A stretch of 64,000 nt of DNA, taken from contig JAJZXU010000010.1 of NCBI GenBank assembly GCA_021806235.1, positions 1 to 64,000 of the forward strand. Direction: 5' to 3'. Position 1 is the first letter of the stretch. The number at the start of each line of letters is the position of its first letter. Shown piece after piece: positions 33,101 to 44,011 of this stretch. Made by a program: the position numbers and the translations under genes. This stretch comes from Thermoplasmata archaeon. GTDB lineage: Archaea > Thermoplasmatota > Thermoplasmata > Thermoplasmatales > Thermoplasmataceae. Under the pieces are notes generated by a model. It was not told where the DNA came from. It made no database searches and saw only the letters and a list, made by a program, of their open reading frames with translations.

Positions 33101-33506
33101 CCACTCATTTATGATGGGTATGCTCCAGAAAGAGTCAGAGTTACAGGAAATAGTTCAGTTAGTGGGGTATGATTCATTACCGGAAAAGCAGAAAAACATA
33201 CTTGATATAGCCCAGATAATAAGGGAAGATTTTTTACAGCAGAATGCATTTGATGATATAGATACATACTGCTCAATGAAAAAACAGTATGAAATGTTAA
33301 TGATAATAAAAACATTAAACGATAATCAGGAAAAGGTCATAGATGCCGGCAGAAAGGTATCACAAACATCAACATTGCCGGTAAGGTCAAAAATATCCAG
33401 GATGAAGGAAGTAAAGGAAGAAGATTTTGAAAAGTTCTATAATAATATCATAAAGGAAATAAATAATGAATATAATAGTATAATAGAAGGTGTTGAGAAT
33501 GTCTAA
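30177..33506 (+). CDS. atpA: A-type ATP synthase catalytic subunit A, intein-containing precursor
   Basis: GPFGSGK P-loop split by insert; [33 protein letters not shown]. Confidence 0.97.
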   Translation: MENNGKIYSISGPVVIATDLDGKMFDVVKVGELGLIGEIIKIVGNKYTIQVYEDTSGLRPGEPVKSTGKPLSVELGPGLLKSIYDGIQRPLDIIRSETGDFIIRGATAPPLDENKEWEFTPLLKEGTEVKQGYIVGTVQETDLIVNKIMVPHNISGKIKSIKSGKFKVSDTVCIVENNNKNYEIKLKQTWPVREARRVFLKFAPEIPLITGQRVIDSFFPVAKGGTVAVPGPFGSGKCVTGDTPVLLGSGSIKCIKDLYEEGAQDGIVVQSDNEEYIHLRKPIELLSFNNGKIQKSESTLLYKGKSDSVIRVRTRTGREVRVTPVHKLFKLTEKGVIEEIEAKHLSPGDYIVSAKSTGIDGENSPIDVYAMDEARVLDRNIRDRVASLLKLSYDKEINMSLSAEVKYSLSRSYNRVTPKLSWIKEIFTKMGEPLPRPHLLVSDRRSTPVHIPDRMSDELAEFLGFYISGGYIRGNETIVFTNLDEKLLQRYTYLAERLFSLRGIRETQKERVPNILLHSKILVEFLNYLNTGKIASTKRIPDILLSSSSSALSAFLTSYFIGDGSFYKNSVEFSTASRWLSIQISYLLTRFGIMNTQGVRRIDGKEHYRIFVRGKGGIAGLLQVLKPGHAKIDKMQTHLRTEKPTYNSIDIVPVSSDFIKDIYSKYTRYSDLQREGIEIYNYTGNKEHTGSKVIEGSSEYQMLETPTLTLADSLECIYFDRIVSAEEESGPFDVYDVSVPEFGKNFVGGYGGIILHNTVIQHQLSKWSDADITVYVGCGERGNEMTEILSTFPELLDPKSSKPLMEKTILIANTSNMPVAAREASIYTGVTVAEYYRDMGYDVALMADSTSRWAEALREISGRLEEMPGEEGYPAYLGRRVSEFYERSGRAQVIPEDDRVGSITLIGAVSPPGGDLSDPVVQNTLRVTRVFWALDASLASRRHFPSINWLNSYSLYLDSLSGWFKTNVNSDWLNTHSFMMGMLQKESELQEIVQLVGYDSLPEKQKNILDIAQIIREDFLQQNAFDDIDTYCSMKKQYEMLMIIKTLNDNQEKVIDAGRKVSQTSTLPVRSKISRMKEVKEEDFEKFYNNIIKEINNEYNSIIEGVENV
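30888..32447 (+). other. intein (520 aa) inserted in P-loop of subunit A, LAGLIDADG type
   Basis: Starts [11 protein letters not shown], ends GGIILHN; next extein residue T restores GPFGSGK/TVIQHQ; motifs [11 protein letters not shown] and [10 protein letters not shown]. Confidence 0.97.
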
Positions 33507-34884
33507 TATAATTTATAAGTCAATATCCCAGATAAACGGCCCGTTGATTTTTGTTGAGGGTGTAAAGGATGCATCGTATAATGAAATAGTAAATGTTGTT
33601 TTAGATAATGGTGAAAAATTAAAGGGGCAGGTTCTGGAAACAAGAAACGGCATTGCTATAGTGCAGGTTTATGGTTCAACAACAAGTATGAGCCCGGAAA
33701 GCACCGGAGTAAGTTTTAGTGGAGAAACGTTTAAACTGCCAGTTTCAGATGATATGCTTGGAAGAATATTCAACGGTTTTGGAGACCCTATAGATAACGG
33801 CACAAAGATATATTCAAAAGAAAAGGTTGATATAACAGGCGCTGCAATAAATCCATACTCCAGGGAAGAGCCAAGTGAATTTATACAGACAGGAATATCC
33901 ACAATAGATGGTATGAATACACTGGTGATGGGACAGAAATTGCCGATATTTTCCGGAGCAGGTTTATCACACAACAGACTGGCAACACAGATAGCCAGGC
34001 AATCAAAAACATTGAAGAGCGATGAAAAGTTCGGTGTTGTTTTCGGTGCAATAGGTATAACAAGTGAGGAAGCAAATTATTTTATGAGGCAATTTAGTGG
34101 ATCAGGAGCATTATCCGATTCGGTTATATTTTTAAATTTAGCATCAGATCCATCAATGGATAGAATAATATTGCCCAGAGTTGCACTAACAACCGCAGAA
34201 TATCTAGCATATGAAAAGGATATGAATATGTTAGTAATATTAACAGATATGACAAATTACTGTGAAGCATTAAGAGAAATATCATCTTCAAGGGAGGAAA
34301 TACCGGGAAGGAGAGGATATCCCGGATATATGTATACAGATTTAAGTACAATCTATGAAAGGGCTGGAAAAATAAAGGGTAGGAAAGGATCTATTACACA
34401 GCTACCCATATTAACTATGCCGGGAGATGATATAACAAACCCGGTGCCAGATTTAACAGGATACATAACGGAAGGCCAGATAACATTATCAAGGGATTTA
34501 AGCAGGAAAAATATCTACCCTGAGGTGGATGTACTGTTATCATTATCCAGGCTAATGAACCAGGGTATTGGAAATGACCATACCAGGGAAGATCACAGAG
34601 GATTAGCAGATCAGTTATATTCCTCATATGCAAAGGGAAAAGATGCCAGATCACTGAGTGAAATAGTTGGTGAAGAGGCACTGAGCGATGTTGATAAGAA
34701 ATATTTAAAGTTTGCAGAAGGTTTTGAAAATATATATGTGAATCAGGGCGATTCAGACAGGTCAATAGAAGAAACATTAAACCTTGGATGGGATTTATTA
34801 TCCGTGTTACCTGTTGATGAAATGAAAAAGGTAAAGTCAGCACATATACCGAAATATGGAAAATGGGGTAATAATGGTAAATAA
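33490..34884 (+). CDS. atpB: A-type ATP synthase subunit B (ATG at 33499 likely)
   Basis: [37 protein letters not shown]. Confidence 0.96.
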   Translation: MLRMSNIIYKSISQINGPLIFVEGVKDASYNEIVNVVLDNGEKLKGQVLETRNGIAIVQVYGSTTSMSPESTGVSFSGETFKLPVSDDMLGRIFNGFGDPIDNGTKIYSKEKVDITGAAINPYSREEPSEFIQTGISTIDGMNTLVMGQKLPIFSGAGLSHNRLATQIARQSKTLKSDEKFGVVFGAIGITSEEANYFMRQFSGSGALSDSVIFLNLASDPSMDRIILPRVALTTAEYLAYEKDMNMLVILTDMTNYCEALREISSSREEIPGRRGYPGYMYTDLSTIYERAGKIKGRKGSITQLPILTMPGDDITNPVPDLTGYITEGQITLSRDLSRKNIYPEVDVLLSLSRLMNQGIGNDHTREDHRGLADQLYSSYAKGKDARSLSEIVGEEALSDVDKKYLKFAEGFENIYVNQGDSDRSIEETLNLGWDLLSVLPVDEMKKVKSAHIPKYGKWGNNGK

Positions 34885-35506
34885 TGTCAGATTGACAAGA
34901 ATAGAATTAATAAATACTAAAAAACGGATAAAAGTAGCAGCAAGAGGACTTGACCTTCTAAAAATGAAAAGATCCTCTCTGGTAATGGAATTTTTCAGGA
35001 TAAATAATGAGGTTAAGGGTTTAAGAGAAAATATAAGAAAGGATATAGAAAAGGGGATGAATTCCATAAAAATAGCAGAAATAGTTGATGGAACACTTGA
35101 AATAGAGAGACTTTCATACATGTTCTCAAACCCCGATGTTAATATAATTACAAAAAATATTATGGGTGTAAAAATACCCGAATTAATGCTTGGGGCTTCA
35201 AAAGATTCGCTTGACAATATCTATTTATCAACATCGGTTCCCGTATCAGTTTATGATGCAGTAATACTTTTCAGAAGAATATTTAATGAACTGTTAGAAG
35301 TATCTCAGAAAGAAAGTTCGATGAGAAAATTACTGTACGAAATAGATAAAACAAACAGGAGGTCAAACGCAATAGAAAATGTAATGATACCCAGATTTAA
35401 ATTCAATCTAAAAACAATAAGTGAACATCTTGATGAGCGTGAAAGGGACACGTTTGCAACATTAAAATTTGTGAAGGGACATATTGTGTTGAGGGGAGAT
35501 GAATAA
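34856..35506 (+). CDS. atpD: A-type ATP synthase subunit D
   Basis: [33 protein letters not shown]. Confidence 0.95.
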   Translation: MENGVIMVNNVRLTRIELINTKKRIKVAARGLDLLKMKRSSLVMEFFRINNEVKGLRENIRKDIEKGMNSIKIAEIVDGTLEIERLSYMFSNPDVNIITKNIMGVKIPELMLGASKDSLDNIYLSTSVPVSVYDAVILFRRIFNELLEVSQKESSMRKLLYEIDKTNRRSNAIENVMIPRFKFNLKTISEHLDERERDTFATLKFVKGHIVLRGDE

Positions 35507-35606
35507 TACTAAAAAATTTAAAAAAATAAGAAAGATGATGTTAATAATTAATATTATATTAACAGTAATATTTATGATAATAGTTGTAATGGTGATTTAT
35601 AAATGA
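35499..35606 (+). CDS. unannotated 35-aa transmembrane microprotein inside ATPase operon
   Basis: [35 protein letters not shown], overlaps atpD stop and ATGA-overlaps next gene. Confidence 0.6.
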   Translation: MNNTKKFKKIRKMMLIINIILTVIFMIIVVMVIYK

Positions 35607-35923
35607 CAGAAATAGATCAGTTAAAGGTAATAAAGGATAAGGAAAACGAAAATAAAAAAACTCTTCAGGATTTAAAAGAGAGATTTGAAGTGAAATTAAA
35701 GGAAAGCATGGAAAATTGCAATGAGGCATATAAAAACACGAAAAACGAAACAATAAACCAGTATAACAGTAGTATGGAAGAGATTAAGAATGAAGAGAAT
35801 AAAAAACTGCTGGATGTTACGGAAAGAGAACGGGCAAAAGCAGAGATTATGAAACTTCGCCTGTCAAGGAAAGAAATTGAAGAATACACATATAAATTAT
35901 TAATGTCATATATTAAGGAGTGA
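35603..35923 (+). CDS. atpH: A-type ATP synthase subunit H/G-like coiled coil
   Basis: 106 aa charged coiled coil next to subunit I. Confidence 0.75.
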   Translation: MTEIDQLKVIKDKENENKKTLQDLKERFEVKLKESMENCNEAYKNTKNETINQYNSSMEEIKNEENKKLLDVTERERAKAEIMKLRLSRKEIEEYTYKLLMSYIKE

Positions 35924-37857
35924 ACATAATGCTTAAACCAGAAAAAATGGTTAAAATAAGAATAATCGGCCTTAATAAGGATAAAAGTTTAATAGTAGAT
36001 GATTTGCACGACCTTGGAATTATGCAGATGGAAAATGCCGGCTCTGAAGTTGCCACAATTTTTGATGACATGCTTAGCAATGATAATTACAAAATTCTAT
36101 CCGATTATTTATCGGAATTCAGGGGGTATCTATCAATATTACCCAAAAGGCCGGTAAAGAGCAAAAAATATTTTAATTCCATTCCGGAATTGCTGGATTC
36201 CATTTCGGAAATTAATATTAAGAACGAGCTTAATGAATTAAAGGAAAGTGAGGATAATCTACTCTCAATAATAAGGGAAAATGAGAACTATATAAATATA
36301 TTAAAAAAATTAAATAATTTTAATAATGACCTTTCTATTTTAAATAATAATTATATAGAAAGTTTTGTTATAGAAAACTCGGAATTACTGAATAATTTTA
36401 AAAAAGATTATACAACATTTATAAACCTTAATAACAATTATTTTATTGTTTCAATAAACAGGAAAAATGAATCAGAATTTTTATCATTATTATCATCATA
36501 CAGCTATCAACTATTAAATATACCAGAATTTTCAGGCACACCTGAGGAAAAATTAAAAGAGCTTGAAAGCACAATCAAGGATTCAAATGCCAGACTCGAT
36601 CAGATACATAATGTGTTAAATAAAATATCAGATAATAATTACGAAAAAATAGCACAGATTGAGGAGCAATTAAACATTTATGTAAGGGAACTGGAAGTAT
36701 TGAGCCAGACAGCATCATCCGACAATGCCTTTGCACTTGAGGGCTGGGTTCCTGAAAGGGAACACGATAACATAGCAAAAACACTTGAACATGATTCACA
36801 TAATAATGTTTTAATCCAGAAAATTAAAACAGATGAAGAACCACCAACAAAATTATCAAACCCGGGGCGTTTTAAAATATTTGAGTTTTTTATAAGATTC
36901 TATTCCTTGCCAAAGGAATATGAATTTGATCCAACATTAATATTTGCTTTAGTATTTCCAGTATTTTTCGGTTTAATGGTCGGTGATGCTGGTTATGGAC
37001 TTGTTATATTACTGCTTTCCCTGTTTATAATACACAGGGTTAACCATCCCCCTTTAAAAAGCCATATACCTAAGAAAATATCCGGGTTTATTCTTATGAT
37101 AATGGGTAAAAACTCATTAAAAACCCTGGCCAGAGCCCTGATACCATCGTCAATAATAGCAATAATATTTGGTGTAATATTCAATGAATTCTTCGGATTC
37201 ACAATATATCCTGTTCCATTCATGATAGCTTCCAGGCCGGTACCGGTTACATACCTGGGTAAATTACTGTTAATTTCAGGTTATATAGGTTTAGCTTTTG
37301 TTATATTCGGTTTTGTAATAGGCATAATTAACAATTTATATACAAATCATAAAAAAGTGGCTGTTGCAAAATTTGGCTGGATATTTATGGCAATTGCATT
37401 TGCAGTTCTTGGACTGAATCTAATACACAGGATAAGTTTAAGCCCGTTGAATATATCATCACTTATAGGTTACGTGTTACTGGTATCTGGATTCATACTC
37501 GTAGTTGTCTTTGAGGGCAGCCAGAGCTTAATGGAAATACCATCCATAATATCGCATATACTATCATATACAAGAATTGTGGGTATATTACTGGCATCTG
37601 TAGTTCTTGCACTGGTTATAAACACTGTTTTTGTGGGAACATTATCAGATCCATTCTATTTTATAATTATGGGAATTTTAATTCTTGTTTTCGGGCAGAT
37701 GTTTAACATAGTAATAGCAGTATTTGAACCAGGAATACAGGGTGCAAGGTTACTATACGTTGAATTCTTTTCAAAATTCTATTTCGGCAATGGTAAACCA
37801 TTCAGACCATTTGGAACAGACAGATCATACACACTGAAAAAATTTGATAAAAAATAA
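35920..37857 (+). CDS. atpI: A-type ATP synthase subunit I (ATG at 35929 possible)
   Basis: ALEGWVPE, GLMVGDAGYGL, SHILSYTRIVGI, RLLYVEFFSKFYFGNGKPF. Confidence 0.95.
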   Translation: MNIMLKPEKMVKIRIIGLNKDKSLIVDDLHDLGIMQMENAGSEVATIFDDMLSNDNYKILSDYLSEFRGYLSILPKRPVKSKKYFNSIPELLDSISEINIKNELNELKESEDNLLSIIRENENYINILKKLNNFNNDLSILNNNYIESFVIENSELLNNFKKDYTTFINLNNNYFIVSINRKNESEFLSLLSSYSYQLLNIPEFSGTPEEKLKELESTIKDSNARLDQIHNVLNKISDNNYEKIAQIEEQLNIYVRELEVLSQTASSDNAFALEGWVPEREHDNIAKTLEHDSHNNVLIQKIKTDEEPPTKLSNPGRFKIFEFFIRFYSLPKEYEFDPTLIFALVFPVFFGLMVGDAGYGLVILLLSLFIIHRVNHPPLKSHIPKKISGFILMIMGKNSLKTLARALIPSSIIAIIFGVIFNEFFGFTIYPVPFMIASRPVPVTYLGKLLLISGYIGLAFVIFGFVIGIINNLYTNHKKVAVAKFGWIFMAIAFAVLGLNLIHRISLSPLNISSLIGYVLLVSGFILVVVFEGSQSLMEIPSIISHILSYTRIVGILLASVVLALVINTVFVGTLSDPFYFIIMGILILVFGQMFNIVIAVFEPGIQGARLLYVEFFSKFYFGNGKPFRPFGTDRSYTLKKFDKK

Positions 37858-37903
37858 CATAAAACAATAACAAAATTAATATTAAAATAAATATTAATGA
37901 AGC

Positions 37904-39085
37904 ATGGAAAAAATAAAAAATATAGATATTTATGAGCTTGGCTCTCCAGAGGAGAAATCATCACCATGGAGTTCAACAATTTTAATACTGAAATTAACAT
38001 CGAGCAACGGTAATATAGGATTTGGGGAAGCACCAACAACATTGATGACACTGCCGGTAAAGGAAAGTTTAAGAGAAGTCTCAAGAATTTTTCAGGATAA
38101 AAACTACTTTAACATTGAAAAAAACTTAAGGGAGTATTATAGAAATGCATTTTATTTATCAAAATCAATAGAAGAAACTGCAGCATTAAGTGCATTTGAA
38201 ATTGCATCATGGGATTTAATAGGAAAGGATCTGGGTGCACCGATATACAATTTAATTGGCGGGCAATTTAATGATAAAATAAAAGCATATTCCAATGGCT
38301 GGTATTCTGATTGTGTTGAACCAGAGGATTTTGTTAATAAAGCAAAGGCACTGGTAAACAAAGGCTATAAAGCCTTTAAATTTGATCCATTTGGGAATAA
38401 TTATGATAAAATCTCAAATGATGGTTTAAGAAAGGCAGTTGATATTGTTGGGTCCATGAGAGATGCTCTTGGAGAGGATGTGGATTTACTGATAGAATGC
38501 CATGGTAGGTTTTCGACAAAGTATGCAATAAGGGTTGGTGAGGCACTGGATGAATTTAACCCAATGTTTATAGAGGAGCCAATACATCCAGAGATGGAAC
38601 TTGGATTGTATGAATTCAAAAAATACGTTAATACTCCCATAGCACTGGGTGAAAGACTGTTAAACAAGGAGGATTTTGCAAGGTACATTTCCAGTGGAAT
38701 GGTGGATATAATCCAGCCGGATATTACAAATTCCAAGGGAATTTTAGAGGCAAAAAAAATTGCGGCAATAGCAGAATCCTTTGGCACTCCGGTAGCCTTC
38801 CATAATGCTTTCGGCCCGGTTCAGAGTGCTGCAACCGTAAATGTCGATTATGCGATACCAAATTTTATAATACAGGAAAGCTTTGAGGAATCCTGGCCAG
38901 AATGGAAGAAAAAATTATTTTCCGGTTATGGTGTAAATAACGGATATTTTGAATTATCAGGCAAACCGGGTCTGGGTATAACTGTAGATGAAAAACTACT
39001 CGAAAAAAGCAGGGTTGAAGGAATGGAGCCACTTGGCAATGAACCCCCATGGGTTGTTTCAGGCACTTATTCCAAACCATCATAG
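37904..39085 (+). CDS. enolase-superfamily sugar-acid dehydratase (gluconate dehydratase-like)
   Basis: GYKAFKFDPFG, LLIECHGRF, FIEEPIHPE, PVAFHNAFGPVQ. Confidence 0.82.
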   Translation: MEKIKNIDIYELGSPEEKSSPWSSTILILKLTSSNGNIGFGEAPTTLMTLPVKESLREVSRIFQDKNYFNIEKNLREYYRNAFYLSKSIEETAALSAFEIASWDLIGKDLGAPIYNLIGGQFNDKIKAYSNGWYSDCVEPEDFVNKAKALVNKGYKAFKFDPFGNNYDKISNDGLRKAVDIVGSMRDALGEDVDLLIECHGRFSTKYAIRVGEALDEFNPMFIEEPIHPEMELGLYEFKKYVNTPIALGERLLNKEDFARYISSGMVDIIQPDITNSKGILEAKKIAAIAESFGTPVAFHNAFGPVQSAATVNVDYAIPNFIIQESFEESWPEWKKKLFSGYGVNNGYFELSGKPGLGITVDEKLLEKSRVEGMEPLGNEPPWVVSGTYSKPS

Positions 39086-39168
39086 AGGGACTGTACAGCA
39101 TATTGATAATATCACCATGCTATACATAAAATTTATTTGAAATATATTTAAAATTAATAATTTAAAAA

Positions 39169-39723
39169 TTATTTTTTCAGCTGTATTGAAAGATTAACAA
39201 GGTTCTGTAATAATTCTTTCATAAGTTTTTTTGTCATTTCATCCGTTAATTTACCATTTCCATCAAATTTTTGCTGTGCAAATGTAACAAAAACTTCAGG
39301 TTTATTAACAGTAACCATATTTAAAAATGTAAAAACCTGCCTTAAATGGTACTGCGCCCTTGCACCACCTAGCATACCTATCGAGGCACTGACTATTGCA
39401 ACAGGTTTGCCCTCAAATGCACTATCGGTATAAGGTCTTGATGCTAAATCTATCGCATTTTTTAAAAATCCAGGTATTGAATAGTTATATTCCGGTGTTG
39501 ATATCAAAATCCCATCAGACTCTTTAATTCTGTTTTTAAAGTTTTTCACATTTTCCGGGTAATTATTTTCAAAATCCTGGTTAAACATGGGAAAATTATC
39601 GATACTTAATATTTCCAGTTCTGCATTTCCCGGCATCAGATCCCTGGCCTCATTTAAAAGATATTTATTATATGACTCTTTTCTCAAACTACCGCCGAAA
39701 CCCACTATTTTTATATTTTCCAT
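39169..39723 (-). CDS. NADPH-dependent FMN reductase
   Basis: GGSLRKESYNKYLL, STPEYNYSIPGFLKNAIDLASRP. Confidence 0.92.
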   Translation of the reverse strand: MENIKIVGFGGSLRKESYNKYLLNEARDLMPGNAELEILSIDNFPMFNQDFENNYPENVKNFKNRIKESDGILISTPEYNYSIPGFLKNAIDLASRPYTDSAFEGKPVAIVSASIGMLGGARAQYHLRQVFTFLNMVTVNKPEVFVTFAQQKFDGNGKLTDEMTKKLMKELLQNLVNLSIQLKK

Positions 39724-39795
39724 AAAATGCGATTAATTTTCTGTTAATAAGTTTTAGCTATACAGGAATATAGTTTAATGTAAATGACTTTAAAC

Positions 39796-41370
39796 TTATT
39801 TTATAAACCTAAACAGCCTGTCGTTGCCTGATGTGTGGTCATTGTATGGTAGGTGCTTCATAAGGTATTTTAATACGCCAAATTTATCAGGTATAATATC
39901 CAGAATATACTTCATTTCATCCGTGCTTATTAGTCTAAAAGCTTTTATTTCCCCAATATATAGAAGTAATCCAGCAATTATAAAGATAAAAACATAAAAT
40001 ATGCTGTATGCAAAATGCTGCTGCAATTCAAATACGGTAAAGAACATAATAAGTGATGCTGCCCATATCCTCACTATCCTGCCAACGTCATAATTTGAAA
40101 CCTTGAATTTCCTTGCATAATAATAGACAATCAAAAAGCTTATGGCGTTCATCGATGAGTATGATATAGCTGCACCAAGCAGGTAAAATCTCGGTATTAA
40201 AAGAATAGAAAGCCCTATATTAGATATCATCGACATCCCGGCGGACATAATAAATATCCTAGTTTTTCTCACGCTGGATATTCCAGCTGAAAGCACAACA
40301 GAACCTGCAAAAATTGACGTGGAAAACATGATTATCATCAACGGTATGTAACCATTTAGATATTCTGGACCTGCAAATACATATAAAATGGATCTGGAAA
40401 GTGCCGCTATTCCCAGGGCCGCTGGAACATATAGCATATATCCAATATTTAACAGCATTCTTATACTTTTATTAAATGCATCAATATTGTTTAATGAAAA
40501 AAATGAAGACAGTTTGGGTATTAATAAATTTGATATTGGCATTATCATTATGGTGGCGGCAGATGCAACTACAAGGGCAAAGTTGTATATTCCAAGATAT
40601 GAAAGGTTTATGAAATAGGATACAACAATCCTGTCAATATACGTAGCACTGGTATTCATTATTGATGCAAAAAACAACGGAACAGAATAAAATATTACGT
40701 TTTTGTAAGGTTCCCTTATATTTTTTACATAACTATTTTTGTCCAGTTTGAAATAGTATTTATAAACAAGCGATATAAAAAATATGGCATAGATCCCCTC
40801 AATTATTGCTATGCCATAAAGCAGGTATATAGTATTATTTAACATAACTAAAAGCCCGAGCGGGAAGAAATATAAAAACACATAAAAAAATGTATATATT
40901 ATAGAATATTTTTTGTACTGGTTTAATCCGAGAAGCATCGATGCAAAGACATTTATTATTACATTCATTGATATTGCAATACCTATTATTCTTACAGAAA
41001 GTATGTATCCAGTGCTGTGGAAAAACAATATTGATACATAATAGGAAGAAAAATAAACCGATATATATGCAAGCCCCGCCAGCAGTATTGCCAGGAATGT
41101 CGTTCTGATTATTAATTTTTTAATGATTTCATTATTATTCCTTGCCAAATGGTATGATAAATAGTGCTGGAGGCCATTCCCAAGCCCAAAAATAAATATA
41201 GTTGTTAAAATATTCATTATTGCATATAATAATGATATTGAGCCAACAACGCTTACTGAAAGCATACGTGCAAGTGCAAAATAAAATATAGCAGATGAGA
41301 TAAACATGCTGGATACAGCCGAATACTGAAATATAACTCCTATGCTAAATGACTCTGTAAGGTCTGACAA
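39796..41370 (-). CDS. polysaccharide/oligosaccharide flippase (MOP superfamily)
   Basis: Polytopic ~14 TM, DRIVVSYFINLSYLGIYNFA. Confidence 0.85.
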   Translation of the reverse strand: MSDLTESFSIGVIFQYSAVSSMFISSAIFYFALARMLSVSVVGSISLLYAIMNILTTIFIFGLGNGLQHYLSYHLARNNNEIIKKLIIRTTFLAILLAGLAYISVYFSSYYVSILFFHSTGYILSVRIIGIAISMNVIINVFASMLLGLNQYKKYSIIYTFFYVFLYFFPLGLLVMLNNTIYLLYGIAIIEGIYAIFFISLVYKYYFKLDKNSYVKNIREPYKNVIFYSVPLFFASIMNTSATYIDRIVVSYFINLSYLGIYNFALVVASAATIMIMPISNLLIPKLSSFFSLNNIDAFNKSIRMLLNIGYMLYVPAALGIAALSRSILYVFAGPEYLNGYIPLMIIMFSTSIFAGSVVLSAGISSVRKTRIFIMSAGMSMISNIGLSILLIPRFYLLGAAISYSSMNAISFLIVYYYARKFKVSNYDVGRIVRIWAASLIMFFTVFELQQHFAYSIFYVFIFIIAGLLLYIGEIKAFRLISTDEMKYILDIIPDKFGVLKYLMKHLPYNDHTSGNDRLFRFIK

Positions 41371-41408
41371 TGAATACTCAATAAAAACTTTGTTTAAAAA
41401 CTTATCTA

Positions 41409-41769
41409 TTAAAAACTAATTAGAAAATTACATCTACGCCAGAAAGTGTAATGCCATACGCTTATAGTTAAACATACCTTTTCTGTAATGCACCTTAAAT
41501 CATGAAAAACTCCAGTGAATAATATTAACGCTCCAGTTTCTCTTAAAAGTTTCATTGTCCCTGAACATTCACCTATTGTTTTCAAAACCCTCCAAAAGAT
41601 ACTTTTCGATTCTCCAGGCATAGTAAATATGGGAGTATAAACTGCGGCCGGGATTTGGCAGAGAGGATAATCTCCTATATTTCATTACTGGAATGTATGG
41701 AGCCACCACTGATGGGATGAACTGGTAATTTTCCATACCAAACTTACACCTGTTAGCCACATATACCAC
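41409..41769 (-). pseudogene. decayed transposase-like fragments
   Basis: Two out-of-frame pieces (MVYVANRCKFGMENYQFIPSVVAPYIPV..; FWRVLKTIGECSGTMKLLRETG..), GC-richer than surroundings. Confidence 0.4.
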
Positions 41770-41901
41770 CGGCGTGCACGGTTAATGATTGCCATGGTAC
41801 CAAAGAAAATATTATCAATAAATAAACATTTAACATATATGGAAAACATTAACTTATTAATTCCATCAAAACACAACAATATTACAGGAAATAAACATGA
41901 A

Positions 41902-42271
41902 AATAAATTAGTATTTAGTATCGGGTATGAAGGGATAAATTTTGATTATTTCCTTGAATTACTTAACAAAAACAAAAGTAAAATTTTTGAAGACAATCTG
42001 GAAAAAACAACATTAAATATATACACATCACCAATTTAGGTGCGCCAAAATGTATAAGAAATGAAATAAAAAACAATAACAATCCGGAAAGTTTTTTTCA
42101 GAATATAAAATACTGTTATCCAGGAATAAAGATTCTTTTGAATATTTAATGGAACTTTCAGGTGAGGAAAAGACTATAATTTTATGTGTTGAAAAGGATT
42201 ATAAATTATGCCACAGGAAGGTTATAGTTGATAAATTAAGAAAACATAATTTTAGTGTGATAAATATATGA
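41902..42271 (+). pseudogene. DUF488-family protein, frameshifted and internally deleted
   Basis: FSIGYEGINFDYFLELLNK ... YIHITNLGAPKCIRNEIKNNNNPE / FSEYKILLSRNKDSFEYLMELSGEEKTIILCVEKDYKLCHRKVIVDKLRKHNFSVINI* in three frames. Confidence 0.8.
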
Positions 42272-42527
42272 AATAAAAAAAGTCCTATTAACAGTAAAAG
42301 CCTATCCAGATAAATGCAAAAAATTGGGATACTGTGTTTGTATTGCAGGCATAACAGAATGTGGTAAATTAATTAGGTTATATCCCACGTTTATTGGATC
42401 TTTATCCGGTATATATGGGAAATGTTTACGGGATAGCACAACGTGGTACTATTTATATACATACCTGAAACGTCCATGTATAATGCTCAGAATCCATAAG
42501 ATAGTTCCTGAACTCAGGTTTAAGTAA
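42268..42527 (+). pseudogene. degenerate partner gene with KxxLLTVKAYP...VCIAGITECGKLIRLYP motif
   Basis: Overlaps DUF488 stop (ATGA); early frameshift; truncated. Confidence 0.6.
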
Positions 42528-42577
42528 ACAGCAGAACTTTACATTCGCAAACGTTAAAAAGAGTATATATACATAGA

Positions 42578-44011
42578 TTGAATTTATATGCAATGTTTAT
42601 AGTCAGGTATTCCGAAATAGGTTTAAAGGGAGATAAAACAAGGAGAAATATGGAACAGATCCTCATTAACAATATAACTTCATGTTCAAAATCACATAAT
42701 ATTGATTTAAAGTACAGTAAAACTGATGGGAGGATATTTTTATACACAGACAATGACGATTTTCTATATGAAATACTGCCGAAAATATTCGGGATAAAAT
42801 CATTCTCATATGCATATGAATACAAATTCGATAATATTGATACTATTGCTGCAATGGCCCGTGAAAAATTTTATGATTCGGTTAAAAACAGGAAATTTGC
42901 TGTGATAGCAACGAGAAAGGGTGTACATAGCTTTACTTCACGTGATGTTGAAGTGAAAATAGGAGATGCATTATATAACAATTCTGCCGGTGTTGACCTT
43001 GACAACCCGGATATAAAAATTTATGCTGAAATCAGGGATAATAAATTATATCTATTTACAGAAAAAATTGCCGGTCCCGGTGGTCTGCCATTAAAATCAG
43101 AGGGAAAAGCAATATCACTGTTTTCCGGCGGTATAGATTCCCCGGTAGCAACATATATGATAATGAAAAGGGGGGTTGCCTGCGACCTGTTATTCTGTTC
43201 CCTGGCACATCCTGCAGATACGGTTTATATGTTAAGGGTTGCAAAGAATCTTCTTGACCAATATTCCAGAGGTTATAATAACAGAATCTTCATACTTGAT
43301 GGTTCAACCCTCATAACTGAAATAATAAAAAATCCAGCCCATAAATTTTCAAATCTTATTTTTAAGGAATTATTATATGAATATGCCCAGAACCTGTGTA
43401 TAGAATACGGTTACAATGGGATAGTAACTGGTGAATCCATTGGTCAGGTTTCATCGCAAACCCCGGAAAATATAGAGGCTATGTCAAGAGATATACACTA
43501 TCCAGTATACAGGCCACTGATCGGTTTTGACAAGGAGGAAACCATAAACTATTCAAAATCCATAAACCTGTATTTTTCTGACTCAATAGGTGAGTTCTGC
43601 TCTCTATTTTCAAAAAATCCCGGTATTAAAGTGGCATATCACGATTTAAAAAAGGAAATGGATAAATTTGATCTGAATAAATATATCCACGAAATCATTG
43701 TTTTAAGGAAGGACAATATGGATTCATATATGAGATCAATAGAAAATAGATATGTTAATGGCATACCCGCCCACTGTAATATAATTGATTTAAGAAACAG
43801 TGATGATTATGATAAATGGCATATAGCTGGTGCAGTAAATCTAAACATTAAGGACCTTGACAGTGTTATTGAACACGGCGACAGGGATAAAAACTATCTT
43901 TTTTACTGTAAAAAAGGTCTGAACAGTGCCTATGCCGTATCGTTAATGCTGGAAAATGGATACAGTGCATTTTATTCAACGGAAAAAAGTTTAAAAAAGG
44001 TTAAAAATTAA
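42578..44011 (+). CDS. thiI: tRNA 4-thiouridine sulfurtransferase ThiI with C-terminal rhodanese domain
   Basis: RYSEIGLKGDKTRRNMEQIL, SLFSGGIDSPVATYMIMKRG, rhodanese IIDLRNSDDYDKWHIAGAVNL..YLFYCKKG. Confidence 0.95.
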   Translation: MNLYAMFIVRYSEIGLKGDKTRRNMEQILINNITSCSKSHNIDLKYSKTDGRIFLYTDNDDFLYEILPKIFGIKSFSYAYEYKFDNIDTIAAMAREKFYDSVKNRKFAVIATRKGVHSFTSRDVEVKIGDALYNNSAGVDLDNPDIKIYAEIRDNKLYLFTEKIAGPGGLPLKSEGKAISLFSGGIDSPVATYMIMKRGVACDLLFCSLAHPADTVYMLRVAKNLLDQYSRGYNNRIFILDGSTLITEIIKNPAHKFSNLIFKELLYEYAQNLCIEYGYNGIVTGESIGQVSSQTPENIEAMSRDIHYPVYRPLIGFDKEETINYSKSINLYFSDSIGEFCSLFSKNPGIKVAYHDLKKEMDKFDLNKYIHEIIVLRKDNMDSYMRSIENRYVNGIPAHCNIIDLRNSDDYDKWHIAGAVNLNIKDLDSVIEHGDRDKNYLFYCKKGLNSAYAVSLMLENGYSAFYSTEKSLKKVKN

